This document shows, piece by piece, positions 52,921 to 62,089 of a DNA stretch of 64,000 nt. Position 1 is the first letter of the stretch; each line of letters starts with the position of its first letter. The translations under genes were made by a program, and so were the position numbers. The notes beneath the pieces are model-generated. The model was given only the letters and a program-made list of their open reading frames with translations. It was not told the DNA's origin and did no database searches. The DNA comes from Rhizobium grahamii (GTDB lineage Bacteria > Pseudomonadota > Alphaproteobacteria > Rhizobiales > Rhizobiaceae). The stretch spans positions 1-64,000 of the forward strand of contig NZ_CP043499.1 in the NCBI RefSeq assembly GCF_009498215.1, read 5' to 3'.

Positions 52921-54147
52921 ATGACCATATCGAAACAGGAACCGATCGCACGCACAGAACATGGCCCGCGTGGGCAGGGCGCTGATGCATCGTCCATTCT
53001 CTCCGTGCTTGAATGGCTGGCTGGCGACGAATGCCACTCCATCGACGAGGCCGGCCTTCTTGCCGGTCTCGGAAAGCGACTTCGACAGATCGGACTGCCG
53101 GTCGACAGGCTGACACTCCACCTGATGACGTTGCATCCCGAAATCCTGGGGCGCACGCTCGCATGGGCGCCGGGCGAGCCGATCGAAGTGCACGACAGGG
53201 AGCACGGCATGAAGATGGCTTACGCCACGAGCCCACTCCGCAAGGTCATGGATTCCCGCGAACCGATGATTGTTGACGCAAACGACAAGATGTGGCCCTG
53301 GCAGCATATCGACGTGTTCGAGGGCAGGGGACTGGTCCAGCTCATGATCGCGCCCTTGTGCAACGCCGACGGGCCGGTGAGCGCAGCCGTGTTCGGAACC
53401 CGGCGTCCATCGGGCTTCACGCTTTCCGAAATCCACGTCATCGAACGGATACTGCCAGCGCTTCGCAACACGTGTGAGATGCGCGTCATGCGACAGGCCG
53501 AATTGTCCCTCCTTGACGTCTATATCGGCCCAATGACGGCGCAGCGCATTCTGGCTGGACGGATCAGGCAAGGGGAGATCGAGACGATGGAAGCAGCGCT
53601 TTTGCTCTGCGACCTGCGCGGCTTTACCGAGTTGTCGAACCGTTTGCCGGACGAAAAGGTGCTCGAACTTCTGAATGCCTATTTCGACGTCGTGGTGCCG
53701 GCCATCACCAGCCAGGGCGGCGAGGTCCTCAAGTTCATGGGCGACGCTGTGCTGGCGTTCTTCCCAAATTCCGACGCGGCCACCGCATGCGAACAGGCGC
53801 TGGCGGCGACCGGCGAAATTCTTGAGGAGCTCTCCCGGTTCGTGCTGGATGGTGTCCGTATCGATGCGGCAGTCGCGCTCCACTACGGCCGCGTCAGCTA
53901 CGGCAATATCGGATCAGGCCGACGGCTGGATTTCACCGTGATCGGTGCGGACGTAAACCTTCTTAGCCGCATCCAGACGGCATGCGGTACACTCGGGAAG
54001 GCAATCCTCATGTCGGACGCCTTCCGCCGGCACTCGGGGAGCGAGAGCGTCGTGAGCACCCAACTCCACCATTTGAAGGGTTTCCAGGATCCTGTCGAAC
54101 TTTTCACGACCTCGAATTCCCGGGGGAAGCACCGGACGCTGCTATGA
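52921..54147 (+). CDS. Class III adenylate/guanylate cyclase with N-terminal GAF-like domain
   Basis: A 408-residue soluble protein. Residues about 25-185 form a GAF-like sensor (LHLMTLHPEILGRTLAWAPG to RPSGFTLSEIHVIERILPAL). Residues about 215-395 form the cyclase domain with metal aspartates in LLCDLRGFTELSN and KFMGDAVLAFFP, and the IGADVNLLSRIQTACG segment carrying the transition-state Asn and Arg. It lacks membrane spans. The purine-selecting residues cannot be judged safely by eye, so cAMP versus cGMP is open. Translational spacing (11 bases) ties it to the efflux operon. A hairpin follows. Confidence 0.87.
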   Translation: MTISKQEPIARTEHGPRGQGADASSILSVLEWLAGDECHSIDEAGLLAGLGKRLRQIGLPVDRLTLHLMTLHPEILGRTLAWAPGEPIEVHDREHGMKMAYATSPLRKVMDSREPMIVDANDKMWPWQHIDVFEGRGLVQLMIAPLCNADGPVSAAVFGTRRPSGFTLSEIHVIERILPALRNTCEMRVMRQAELSLLDVYIGPMTAQRILAGRIRQGEIETMEAALLLCDLRGFTELSNRLPDEKVLELLNAYFDVVVPAITSQGGEVLKFMGDAVLAFFPNSDAATACEQALAATGEILEELSRFVLDGVRIDAAVALHYGRVSYGNIGSGRRLDFTVIGADVNLLSRIQTACGTLGKAILMSDAFRRHSGSESVVSTQLHHLKGFQDPVELFTTSNSRGKHRTLL

Positions 54148-54174
54148 GGCTGCTTCACATACTCGACCGCTGGA

Positions 54175-54205
54175 GGCGGCTATCCCTCAGGAGGGAGTGG
54201 CCGCC
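54175..54205. terminator. Two-step hairpin between convergent cyclase and msrA genes
   Basis: Outer stem GGCGGC with GCCGCC, inner stem TCCCT with AGGGA around CAGG. It lies in the 70-base gap between the stops of the cyclase and msrA genes and probably acts as a bidirectional terminator. Confidence 0.5.
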
Positions 54206-54217
54206 GTCTGTGCGGGT

Positions 54218-54940
54218 TCATCCACGATTGTCGGTGGTCAGGAGCGGCTGATCCTTCCAAAGTTTCGGAAAAAGCTTGTTTAGGGCATCCACTTTTGGCT
54301 GTTCGACAAACGCAACGTATGGCTGGGTCGGGTTGTGAACCAGGTAGTCTTGATGGAAAGCCTCGGCTGCGAAAAACGCTTTACCCGGCTCGATCGTTGT
54401 GACGATTTTCGACTGAAACGACTTGTCGGCGTCCAGCTGCTCTATGTAGCTCTTGGCCACTTTGGCTTGGTCAGGGGTCTGGGGAAAAATTGCAGATCGA
54501 TACTGTGTTCCGACGTCTGAGCCTTGCTTGTTGAGTTGCGTCGGGTCGTGAGCTACCGAGAAAAATACCTGCAGCAACTTGCCGTAGGTGATTTTCCGGG
54601 AATCGTACACGATCTGGACCGCTTCAGCGTGTTGTGTTGTGCCGGTTTCCGTAAGCTCGTAGGTTGCGGTTTCTGCCGTGCCACCTGCATATCCCGCTTT
54701 TGTCGAGACGATTCCGGTTACATGCTGGAAGATGCCTTGAGTTCCCCAAAAGCAGCCGCCGGCGAAGACTGCAGTTTGCAGCGGCGCGCGGTCGATCACA
54801 TCATGGACCGGCGTTGCCAACACCTTTGGCTGCTCGGCCGCGGCGGTTCCGTGCGTCAACCAGTATGCATAGAAGGCTCCCAGCAGCCCTCCGGCGAAAA
54901 TAAGCGGTCGGACTGGTCCCGCCCGGCGAGCACATGACAT
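54218..54940 (-). CDS. msrA: Peptide methionine-S-sulfoxide reductase MsrA, exported or membrane-anchored
   Basis: A 240-residue protein. A hydrophobic N-terminal segment (PLIFAGGLLGAFYAYWLTHG, residues about 11-30) suggests export or anchoring. The MsrA domain follows with the catalytic motif TAVFAGGCFWGTQGIFQHVT (GCFWG, catalytic Cys), STKAGYAGG, the TGTTQHAEAVQIVYD segment and SDVGTQYRSAIFP. It repairs oxidised methionine, here probably in the periplasm. ATG 54940 is used. A TTG at 54952 with GGAG seven bases before it is an equally good start. Confidence 0.9.
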   Translation of the reverse strand: MSCARRAGPVRPLIFAGGLLGAFYAYWLTHGTAAAEQPKVLATPVHDVIDRAPLQTAVFAGGCFWGTQGIFQHVTGIVSTKAGYAGGTAETATYELTETGTTQHAEAVQIVYDSRKITYGKLLQVFFSVAHDPTQLNKQGSDVGTQYRSAIFPQTPDQAKVAKSYIEQLDADKSFQSKIVTTIEPGKAFFAAEAFHQDYLVHNPTQPYVAFVEQPKVDALNKLFPKLWKDQPLLTTDNRG

Positions 54941-55072
54941 CAGAGTACGCAATTTTTCTCTCCTCAGCGAGATGGATGTTAGGACGCGCTCTGGAACAGC
55001 GCTCGTTCGCTGAGAACTCACACTGTTGATGTATCGTTGATGTGTTGAGCCTTCCGACGTTTTGTAATCCAA

Positions 55073-55373
55073 CCCTTTCGATGGCTAGCCAGATACAATA
55101 GGCGACAATTCACCCGCGCGCTTGCCTCAATAATCGGTCGTCAATCTGGCGGGCTGATCGCCCTGCTGCCCTTGCTCCGGCAGCCCCTGACATTTGTCCA
55201 TTTGATTGGTGGAGCCGCAGGCTGGCAACACTGAAACTGCTGTGTAATCCACTGTAATATCGTCGTGGCAAGACATCTGCCGATACAATTCGTCAAACTT
55301 CAGCACACATCCGAGATACATCCATCTCGCACACCGTGGGGGTACATTTTCAAACCCCATACGGAGTTTTCCG
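55073..55373. other. Intergenic region upstream of the epoxide hydrolase gene
   Basis: About 300 bases between the divergent msrA and epoxide hydrolase genes. It must hold both promoters. I see no convincing reading frame, long repeat or hairpin. Confidence 0.4.
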
Positions 55374-56663
55374 ATGACGTCCTTCTCTCTCAATATTAAC
55401 CGGCGCAATTTCATGGCGACAGCGGCGATTGCCGGCGCAGCTACTGTGCTCAAGCCCGCGATGTCTTTTGCGACGGCTGCTGCATCAGATGAAATCCGCC
55501 CGTTCAAGGTGAATGTGCCGGACAGCGCTATCCAAGACCTGAAGCAGCGCATCGCGAACACGCGCTGGCCCGCGAAGGAAAATGTGTCTGATGACTCCCA
55601 GGGTCTTCAGCTTGAACGCCTGCGGAACCTCGTTGACTACTGGGGCACCGATTACGATTGGAGGAAAATCGAGGCCAAATTGAACTCACTCCCGATGTTC
55701 ATTACCGAGATTGACGGTTTGGACATTCATTTCATCCACGTTCGGTCCAAGCATGAGAATGCCCTGCCGCTTATCATGACGCACGGATGGCCGGGCTCCG
55801 TCCTTGAAATGCTCAAGGTTATCGATCCGCTGACAAATCCGACCGCGCATGGCGGTACCGAGGAAGATGCGTTCCATCTGGTTGTCCCGTCGATCCCGGG
55901 ATTCGGCTTCTCCGGCAAGCCGGCTGTACGTGGCTGGGGATCCGACCATATCGGCCGCGCATGGGCGACGCTGATGCAACGGCTTGGATATGAGAAGTAT
56001 GTTTCCCAGGGCGGTGACTGCGGATCGGTCATTTCCGAGCGCATGGCGCACCAGAACGTCCCAGGATTGCTCGGCATTCACCTCAATATGCCAGCGGTGG
56101 TTCCCAAGGAGATCGTCCGTATTCTCGCGGTCGGCGATCCGGCCCCTGCTACCCTCGATGGCAAGGAGAAGGCGGCGTTCGACAAGCTGGCGGAGTTCTA
56201 CAGGGATAACGCAGGCTACGCACAAATGATGGTCACGCGTCCTCAGACCATCGGCTACTCGCTGGACGACACGCCGGTCGGAATGGCTGCCTGGATGTAC
56301 GACAAGTTCGTTACCTGGACCTATAGCAACAAGCAGCCCGAGAAAGTCCTGACCAGGGACGAGATGCTCGACGACATCTCTCTCTACTGGTTCACCCAGA
56401 CAGGGACATCTGCCGCTCAGATCTACTGGGAAGACAAGACGAACAATTTCAATGCTCTCGGCACCATCCCCTCCGTTCCAGTGGCCGTCAGCGTCTTTCC
56501 GGGTGAAATCTTCCAGGCGCCCAAGTCCTGGACCGAACGCGCATTTGGGAACCTGATCTACTTCAACGAAGTGAACGACGGCGGACACTTCGCCGCCTGG
56601 GAGGCCCCGGATCTATTCACCAAGGAAGTCCGTGCGGCGTTCCGCTCGCTGCGCTCTGCCTAA
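55374..56663 (+). CDS. Epoxide hydrolase-like alpha/beta hydrolase with Tat-type signal
   Basis: A 429-residue enzyme. The N-terminus has a twin-arginine motif (NINRRNFMATAAIAGAATVL) and a cleavage-like ATAAA around residue 40, so export as a folded protein is likely. An epoxide-hydrolase N-terminal domain follows (IRPFKVNVPDSAIQDLKQRI). In the alpha/beta fold, the HGWPGS oxyanion motif, the nucleophile Asp in SQGGDCGSVIS and the His in NDGGHFAAWEAPDLF are visible. It opens epoxides to diols. The substrate is unknown, and juvenile-hormone-type and microbial styrene-oxide enzymes share this fold. Single gene followed by a hairpin. Confidence 0.88.
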   Translation: MTSFSLNINRRNFMATAAIAGAATVLKPAMSFATAAASDEIRPFKVNVPDSAIQDLKQRIANTRWPAKENVSDDSQGLQLERLRNLVDYWGTDYDWRKIEAKLNSLPMFITEIDGLDIHFIHVRSKHENALPLIMTHGWPGSVLEMLKVIDPLTNPTAHGGTEEDAFHLVVPSIPGFGFSGKPAVRGWGSDHIGRAWATLMQRLGYEKYVSQGGDCGSVISERMAHQNVPGLLGIHLNMPAVVPKEIVRILAVGDPAPATLDGKEKAAFDKLAEFYRDNAGYAQMMVTRPQTIGYSLDDTPVGMAAWMYDKFVTWTYSNKQPEKVLTRDEMLDDISLYWFTQTGTSAAQIYWEDKTNNFNALGTIPSVPVAVSVFPGEIFQAPKSWTERAFGNLIYFNEVNDGGHFAAWEAPDLFTKEVRAAFRSLRSA

Positions 56664-56668
56664 CCGGA

Positions 56669-56691
56669 TGGCCGCCCTTTTGCGGCGGCCA
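56669..56691 (+). terminator. Hairpin after the epoxide hydrolase gene
   Basis: A perfect 8-bp stem, TGGCCGCC with GGCGGCCA, around CTTTTGC, six bases after the stop. No T tract follows. Confidence 0.55.
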
Positions 56692-57046
56692 ACCACTTCA
56701 CACCAACAAGTTGCCTGCGGGAAGCTATCAGCTGTCGACCGCCAATTCCCCGAGGCATCGACGTCAACCGTTGGTCATTGCGCATTCTGCTGGCGAGGCA
56801 TCGGGCAAGGCAGCTGTCTAGCACCGATTGGCGGCCTCTAACCGGCCGAGGGTCTTGTGGTTGACCACGCATAAGATGTTCAGGCGATTGTTCATATCGT
56901 GCACAAGCGCGGTGGCCACGCACACATTCCCACAGAGAAGGATCGCAAGGACACCCATCGACCTCTTGACGCGTCTCCATCTTTGAGAAATGCTAAGATG
57001 TCAGACCAATTTAAGAGTCCGGCTGCCTATAAAAATCTGGGGAACC
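56692..57046. promoter_or_regulatory. Upstream region of the GntR-lyase-transporter operon
   Basis: About 355 bases without a recognisable gene. Near its end an extended -10 type sequence TGCTAAGAT (56991-56999) overlaps ATGTCAGACCAA (56998-57009), whose reverse strand TTGGTCTGACAT resembles the TnGTnnnACnA consensus of FadR/PdhR-type GntR regulators. This suggests the regulator encoded at 57047 represses its own operon by blocking the -10 box. Confidence 0.4.
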
Positions 57047-57769
57047 ATGAAGGCATCAATCAGCGACAGGCCGCTTATCCGGCCGCTTCCGGCAATGGAT
57101 CGGGCACGCCAGGTGACCGATGCACTGGCCGAGTATGTGCAGAGCGCGCAGCTGAAGGCAGGCGATCGGCTGCCGGCGGAGCGTGAGCTGATGGCGGCGC
57201 TGGTGGTTGGCCGTTCGACGATCCGCGAAGCGATCCGTCATTTCCAGGCGCTCGGCGTCATCGAGACACGCAAGGGCAGCGGCACCTATCTGCTGAAGCC
57301 GGTTTCGAAGGCGACGATTCACATGCCGCTGTCGCTCGATACCGGTCATCTGCGCGACGTTCTGCTGCAAACTCTCGAGGTCCGCCGAGGGATCGAGTGC
57401 GAGGCCTGCATGGTCGCTGCGCGCAAGCGTACCGACAAGGATCTCATCCTGATCGAGCAGAATCTCAACGAGATGGAGCGCGTCCACATCGAGAAGGGTA
57501 CGTCGGGCCCGGAAGACCTCGCCTTCCATCTGGCGATCTATGACGCCACCCACAATCCGCTTTTTCGCCAGCTTCTCGAGCAGATGCGCGAGACGTTCTG
57601 GCAATTCTGGGAGCACCCGTTCGAGCGCGAGGATTTCGCCCGCCGCTCCTTCCCCTTTCACCGCACGCTCTTCAACGCGATCGCTGCCCGGGATGCCGAG
57701 GCCGCGCGGGAAGAGACACTGAAAATCCTCGAAGTCGTCGAGGAAGATATCAAGGAAATGTCGAAATGA
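57047..57769 (+). CDS. FadR/PdhR-type GntR regulator
   Basis: A 240-residue regulator. The winged helix is at about residues 12-80 (DALAEYVQSAQLKAGDRLPA, ALVVGRSTIREAIRHFQALG, KGSGTYLL), and the FCD domain follows with DLAFHLAIYDATHNPLFRQL metal-site residues. ATG 57047 is just after GGGGAACC, and the upstream in-frame start at 56990 lies in the promoter. Its stop overlaps the next ATG (ATGA), so it is coupled to the lyase gene and is probably the local regulator of the whole operon to 63148. Confidence 0.86.
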   Translation: MKASISDRPLIRPLPAMDRARQVTDALAEYVQSAQLKAGDRLPAERELMAALVVGRSTIREAIRHFQALGVIETRKGSGTYLLKPVSKATIHMPLSLDTGHLRDVLLQTLEVRRGIECEACMVAARKRTDKDLILIEQNLNEMERVHIEKGTSGPEDLAFHLAIYDATHNPLFRQLLEQMRETFWQFWEHPFEREDFARRSFPFHRTLFNAIAARDAEAAREETLKILEVVEEDIKEMSK

Positions 57770-58932
57770 ATAACGGCGCAGACGCGTTCGATCTTGCCTC
57801 GCTCATCACTGCACACGACGAAGGAAACTTCGCCGAGGCCGTCGTGCCGCCGATCTTCCAGACGTCGCTTTTCACCTTCTCCAACTATGACGATATGATT
57901 TCCTCCTATCGTGGCGAGAAGGTGCGCCCGATCTACACACGTGGCCTCAACCCGACCGTCCGCATGTTCGAGGAAATGCTGGCAAAGCTCGAAGGCGCGG
58001 AAGATGCGCTCGGCTTTGCAAGCGGCATGGCGGCGATCTCCTCATCGGTGCTGTCTTTCGTCGAGCCGGGCGACCGGATCGTTGCTGTCAAGCATGTTTA
58101 TCCCGATGCCTTCCGGCTGTTCGGCACGATCCTGAAGCGCATGAAGGTTGAGGTGACCTATGTCGACGGGCGCGATGAAGAAGCCGTCGCCAAGGCGCTG
58201 CCCGGTGCCAAGGTCTTCTACATGGAAAGCCCGACGAGCTGGGTGATGGAAGCCCACGACGTCGGCGCGCTTGCTGCACTTGCCAGGAAGCATGGCGTCG
58301 TCAGCATGATCGACAACAGCTGGGCGACTCCATACTTTCAGCAGCCAATCTCGCTCGGTGTCGATATCGTCATCCATTCGGCCTCGAAGTATCTCGGCGG
58401 CCACAGCGACGTCGTCGCTGGCGTTATTGCCGGCTCGAAGGAGATGATTGCCCGCATCAAGGCGGAAGCCTATCCCTATCTTGGCGGCAAGCTATCACCG
58501 TTCGATGCATGGCTTCTGATCCGCGGCCTGCGCACCTTGCCGATCCGCATGCGGGCGCATGAGGCGGCAGCGATGACGATCGCCAAGCGCCTGCAGGAAC
58601 TCGACGTGGTGGAGACCGTCTGCCATCCGGGTCTGGCGAACCGCCTGCCTTCAGGCCTGAACGGCACGTCTGGCCTGTTCTCTTTCATATTCCGCGAGGG
58701 CGTCGATATTCGCGCCTTTGCTGATCACCTCAAGCTCTTCAAACTGGGAGTGAGCTGGGGTGGACACGAAAGCCTGATCGTACCAGGCGAGGTCGTCCTT
58801 CAGCAGAAGGCTCAGCCGAATTCCGCGCATACCTTCGGGATCCATGCGCGGTCCGTACGCCTCCACGTCGGTCTCGAAGGAACCGAAGCCTTGTGGAAGG
58901 ACATCGAGGCGGCATTGGCGGTCGCCTCTTAA
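57766..58932 (+). CDS. Cys/Met-metabolism PLP enzyme (cystathionine gamma-synthase/beta-lyase family)
   Basis: A 388-residue PLP enzyme of the trans-sulfuration family: IYTRGLNPTVRMFEEMLAKL, GFASGMAAISSSVLSFVEPG (PLP phosphate loop), SMIDNSWATPYFQQP (Asp contact) and the Schiff-base lysine in HSASKYLGGHSDVVAGV near residue 210. The family includes lyases that cleave C-S bonds and synthases. Its place between a GntR regulator and a sugar-type ABC importer suggests it acts on the imported compound, possibly an S-conjugated or amino-sugar-like molecule, rather than in methionine synthesis. Confidence 0.85.
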   Translation: MNNGADAFDLASLITAHDEGNFAEAVVPPIFQTSLFTFSNYDDMISSYRGEKVRPIYTRGLNPTVRMFEEMLAKLEGAEDALGFASGMAAISSSVLSFVEPGDRIVAVKHVYPDAFRLFGTILKRMKVEVTYVDGRDEEAVAKALPGAKVFYMESPTSWVMEAHDVGALAALARKHGVVSMIDNSWATPYFQQPISLGVDIVIHSASKYLGGHSDVVAGVIAGSKEMIARIKAEAYPYLGGKLSPFDAWLLIRGLRTLPIRMRAHEAAAMTIAKRLQELDVVETVCHPGLANRLPSGLNGTSGLFSFIFREGVDIRAFADHLKLFKLGVSWGGHESLIVPGEVVLQQKAQPNSAHTFGIHARSVRLHVGLEGTEALWKDIEAALAVAS

Positions 58933-58969
58933 GTTCACAACCTGAAAAACCTGAAAAGGGGGAGCAAGC

Positions 58970-60229
58970 ATGAAAAGACTGATCACCGCCACTCTACTCG
59001 CCACGATGATGGCTGGTACGGCACTTGCCGATACCACGCTGAAACTGGTCGAGGTCATCACCAGCCCCGAGCGCACCGAGACCTTGAAGTCGATCGTCGC
59101 GAAATTCGAGGCGGCGAATCCCGGCACCAAGGTCGACATCATCTCGCTGCCCTGGAACGAAGCCTTCCAGAAGTTCGCCACCATGGTTTCGGCCGGCGAT
59201 ACGCCTGACGTGATGGAAATGCCCGATACTTGGCTGTCGCTCTATGCCAACAACGGCATGCTTGAGAGCCTCGAGCCCTACCTCGCCAAGTGGGAGCACA
59301 CCGCCGGCCTGACGCCGCGCGCTCTGGAACTCGGCCGCGACGTCAAGAACACCGCCTACATGCTGCCCTATGGCTTCTACCTGCGCGCGCTGTTCTACAA
59401 CAAGAAGCTCTTCCAGGAAGCCGGCGTTGCCGAGCCGCCGAAGACACTCGACGATTTCGTCGCGGCCTCCGAGAAGGTTTCCAAGCTTCCGGGCAAGTCC
59501 GGCTACTGCCTGCGCGGCGGTCCGGGTGGCCTGAACGGCTGGGTGATGTTCGGCGCGACGATGGCCGGCTCCAACAAGTTCTTCAATGAAGACGGCACCT
59601 CGACCATGAACAGCGAAGGCTGGGCAAAGGGTCTCGAATGGGTCGTCGACCTCTACAAGAAGGGCCTGACCCCGAAGGACAGCGTCAACTGGGGCTTCAA
59701 CGAGACGGTCGCCGGCTTCTATTCCGGCACCTGCGCCATGCTCGACCAGGATCCGGACGCTCTGATCGCGGTCGCCCAGCGCATGAAGCCCGAGGATTTC
59801 GGCGTCACCAAGATGCCGGTCGGCCCGAGCGGCAAGGGCTTCACCACGATCGGCTTTGCTGGCTGGTCGATGTTCACCACCAGCCAGAACAAGGATCTGT
59901 CCTGGAAGCTGATCGAGACGCTTGAATCGCCGGAAGGCAACATCGAGTGGAACAAGCGCACGGGCGCTCTTCCGGTTCACACCTCGGCCGAGAAGGACCC
60001 CTTCTACGCCAGCGAACAGTTCAAGGGCTGGTTCGACGAACTGGCTGACAAGAACATCGTTCCGACCGTGATGCCGACCTACCTCGAGGAATTCGCCTTC
60101 TTCAAGGATTCGCTCGCCATCAAGACGACGCAGCAAGCGCTTCTCGGCGATATCACGCCGAAGGAACTGGCTGACCAGTGGGCAGACTATCTGACCAAGG
60201 CGCAGCAGAAGTTCCTCGCCAAAAAGTAA
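58970..60229 (+). CDS. CUT1-type ABC transporter substrate-binding protein
   Basis: A 419-residue extracellular binding protein of the SBP_bac_1 sugar class. The signal peptide is KRLITATLLATMMAGTALA, cleaved before DTTLKLVEV. The mature protein has the two-domain maltose-binding layout (SIVAKFEAANPGTKVDIISL, GDTPDVMEMPDTWLSLYA, LPYGFYLRALFYNKKLFQEA). RBS AGGGGGAGC. A strong intercistronic hairpin follows, which fits higher expression than the permeases. The ligand is not predictable by eye. Confidence 0.88.
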   Translation: MKRLITATLLATMMAGTALADTTLKLVEVITSPERTETLKSIVAKFEAANPGTKVDIISLPWNEAFQKFATMVSAGDTPDVMEMPDTWLSLYANNGMLESLEPYLAKWEHTAGLTPRALELGRDVKNTAYMLPYGFYLRALFYNKKLFQEAGVAEPPKTLDDFVAASEKVSKLPGKSGYCLRGGPGGLNGWVMFGATMAGSNKFFNEDGTSTMNSEGWAKGLEWVVDLYKKGLTPKDSVNWGFNETVAGFYSGTCAMLDQDPDALIAVAQRMKPEDFGVTKMPVGPSGKGFTTIGFAGWSMFTTSQNKDLSWKLIETLESPEGNIEWNKRTGALPVHTSAEKDPFYASEQFKGWFDELADKNIVPTVMPTYLEEFAFFKDSLAIKTTQQALLGDITPKELADQWADYLTKAQQKFLAKK

Positions 60230-60238
60230 TGGACCACC

Positions 60239-60260
60239 GGCGGCGGACTTGTCCGCCGCC
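60239..60260 (+). terminator. Intercistronic hairpin after the binding-protein gene
   Basis: A perfect 9-bp GC stem, GGCGGCGGA with TCCGCCGCC, around CTTG, nine bases after the stop. In transporter operons such hairpins stabilise the upstream message and partly terminate, which favours the binding protein over the membrane parts. Confidence 0.6.
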
Positions 60261-60313
60261 TCCTTCACTGTCTTGTGACGGCGCAGATTGCGCCGCAAAA
60301 CGGATTTTGCCTG

Positions 60314-61249
60314 ATGACACTCACTGCCGATACGCTGGAAAGGCGCCAGGATCGTCGCCCTTGGCCAAAGCGCGTCGCCGATGCGTCCGAACCATATCTC
60401 TACAGCGCCCCGTCACTGATCCTGATAATTGCGGTGATGCTGGTGCCGCTGGTGATCGGCGTGTCCTACGCATTTCGCGACATCCAGCTGCTCAATCCGT
60501 TTTCCGGTGGCTTCATCGGGCTCGACCATTTTCGCGCACTCTCGAAAGATGCCGCCTTTTATGGCGCGCTGAAGAATACGCTCTGGTGGACGGGCGCCTC
60601 CGTCCTGCTGCAGTTCATCTTTGGCCTCATTCTGGCGCTTCTGCTCGACAAGCCGTTCTGGGGCAGGGGTGTCGTGCAGGCTCTGGTCTTCCTGCCCTGG
60701 GCCGTCCCGTCCTTCCTTGCCGGTCTCAACTGGGCGTGGCTCTTCAATCCGGTGATCGGGCCGATCCCGCATTGGCTGTTCGGGCTCGGCCTGATGAGCG
60801 AACCTAACAACATCCTCTCCGATCCCCAGTATGCGATGTGGGGACCGATTATCGCCAATGTCTGGTGGGGCATCCCCTTCTTCGCGATCACGTTGCTTGC
60901 GGCGTTGCAGGCTATCCCGCGTGATCTCTACGAGGCCGCTTCCATCGACGGGGCCGGCTGGTTCCAGCGCTTCCGTTCGATCACCTTGCCGTTCCTCGCG
61001 CCGACCATTGCGATCACCGTGCTGTTGCGCACCGTCTGGGTGTCCAACTTCGCCGATCTGATCGTCGTCATGACCGGCGGCGGGCCGGCCGACCGGACGC
61101 AGATCGTCGCAAGCTACATCTTCACGCAGGCGTTCAAGCGCCTGGACTTCGGATACGCCTCGGCGATCGCGCTGGTGCTGCTGGTGCTGCTGCTTGCCTA
61201 TTCGATGCTGATCATCCTGCTGCGGCAGACCCTGCTGAACAAGGATTGA
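60314..61249 (+). CDS. CUT1 ABC transporter permease (MalF-like)
   Basis: A 311-residue inner-membrane permease with six spans. The first is SLILIIAVMLVPLVIGVSYA, and the EAA loop EAASIDGAGWFQRFRSITLP lies near residue 215. I use ATG 60314. A GTG at 60275 would add 13 residues. Together with the next gene it forms the membrane channel for the ligand of the upstream binding protein. Confidence 0.86.
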   Translation: MTLTADTLERRQDRRPWPKRVADASEPYLYSAPSLILIIAVMLVPLVIGVSYAFRDIQLLNPFSGGFIGLDHFRALSKDAAFYGALKNTLWWTGASVLLQFIFGLILALLLDKPFWGRGVVQALVFLPWAVPSFLAGLNWAWLFNPVIGPIPHWLFGLGLMSEPNNILSDPQYAMWGPIIANVWWGIPFFAITLLAALQAIPRDLYEAASIDGAGWFQRFRSITLPFLAPTIAITVLLRTVWVSNFADLIVVMTGGGPADRTQIVASYIFTQAFKRLDFGYASAIALVLLVLLLAYSMLIILLRQTLLNKD

Positions 61250-61253
61250 TGCC

Positions 61254-62084
61254 ATGAAGCGATCCATTATCCCGACCATTGCGCATCGTCTGGCGATTCT
61301 CTGCTATATCGTCTTTGCGCTGTTTCCGCTGTTCTGGCTTCTGAAGGTTTCGGTGACGCCGAACGACCTGCTTTATACCGAGGGCGTTCGGATGTGGCCG
61401 TCGCGGACGACGTGGGAGCATTATACCTTCGTCATCCAGCACAGCGCCTTCCCGACGTTCTTCAAGAACAGCCTCATTGTCTCGGGCTCGACGGCGATCG
61501 TTGTCACGATCTGCGCCTCTCTTTCCGGTTATGCATTGTCGCGGTTCAATTTTCGGGCCAAGTACTGGATCGTCGCGTTGATGTTGCTGACGCAGATGTT
61601 CCCGCTGGTCATGCTGGTCGCGCCGATCTTCAAGATCCTGACGCCACTGCATCTGACGAACAGCCTCACAGGTCTCGTCGTCGTCTACACCGCCTTCAAC
61701 GTGCCCTTCGCGACCTTCCTGATGCAATCGTTCTTCGACGGCATCCCGAAGGACCTCGAGGAAGCGGCAATGATCGACGGCGCCACGCAGTTCACCGCCT
61801 TCCGGCAGATCATCCTGCCGCTGACGTTGCCCGGCATCGCGGCAACGCTCGGCTTCGTCTTCACCGCCGCTTGGAGCGAGCTGCTCTTCGCGCTGATGCT
61901 CATCAACGGCAACGATGCGGCGACCTTCCCGGTCGGGCTTCTGACCTTCGTTTCCAAGTTCTCCGTGGATTTCGGGCAGATGATGGCGGCGGGCGTGCTC
62001 GCGCTCATCCCGGCCGGTCTCTTCTTCCTGCTCATCCAGCGTTATCTCGTCCAGGGCCTAACGGCCGGCGCGGTCAAGGGTTAA
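61254..62084 (+). CDS. CUT1 ABC transporter permease (MalG-like)
   Basis: A 276-residue permease with six spans, starting RLAILCYIVFALFPLFWLLK. The EAA loop is EEAAMIDGATQFTAFRQIIL near residue 185 with the conserved glycine. The start is four bases after the stop of the first permease gene, so the two are coupled. The ATPase gene begins six bases after its stop. Confidence 0.88.
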   Translation: MKRSIIPTIAHRLAILCYIVFALFPLFWLLKVSVTPNDLLYTEGVRMWPSRTTWEHYTFVIQHSAFPTFFKNSLIVSGSTAIVVTICASLSGYALSRFNFRAKYWIVALMLLTQMFPLVMLVAPIFKILTPLHLTNSLTGLVVVYTAFNVPFATFLMQSFFDGIPKDLEEAAMIDGATQFTAFRQIILPLTLPGIAATLGFVFTAAWSELLFALMLINGNDAATFPVGLLTFVSKFSVDFGQMMAAGVLALIPAGLFFLLIQRYLVQGLTAGAVKG

Positions 62085-62089
62085 TCAAA

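Noticed and set aside
58994..60298. 434-codon leftward open frame opposite the binding-protein gene
   Set aside because: Antisense to a gene with an obvious signal peptide and family match; composition is shadow-like.
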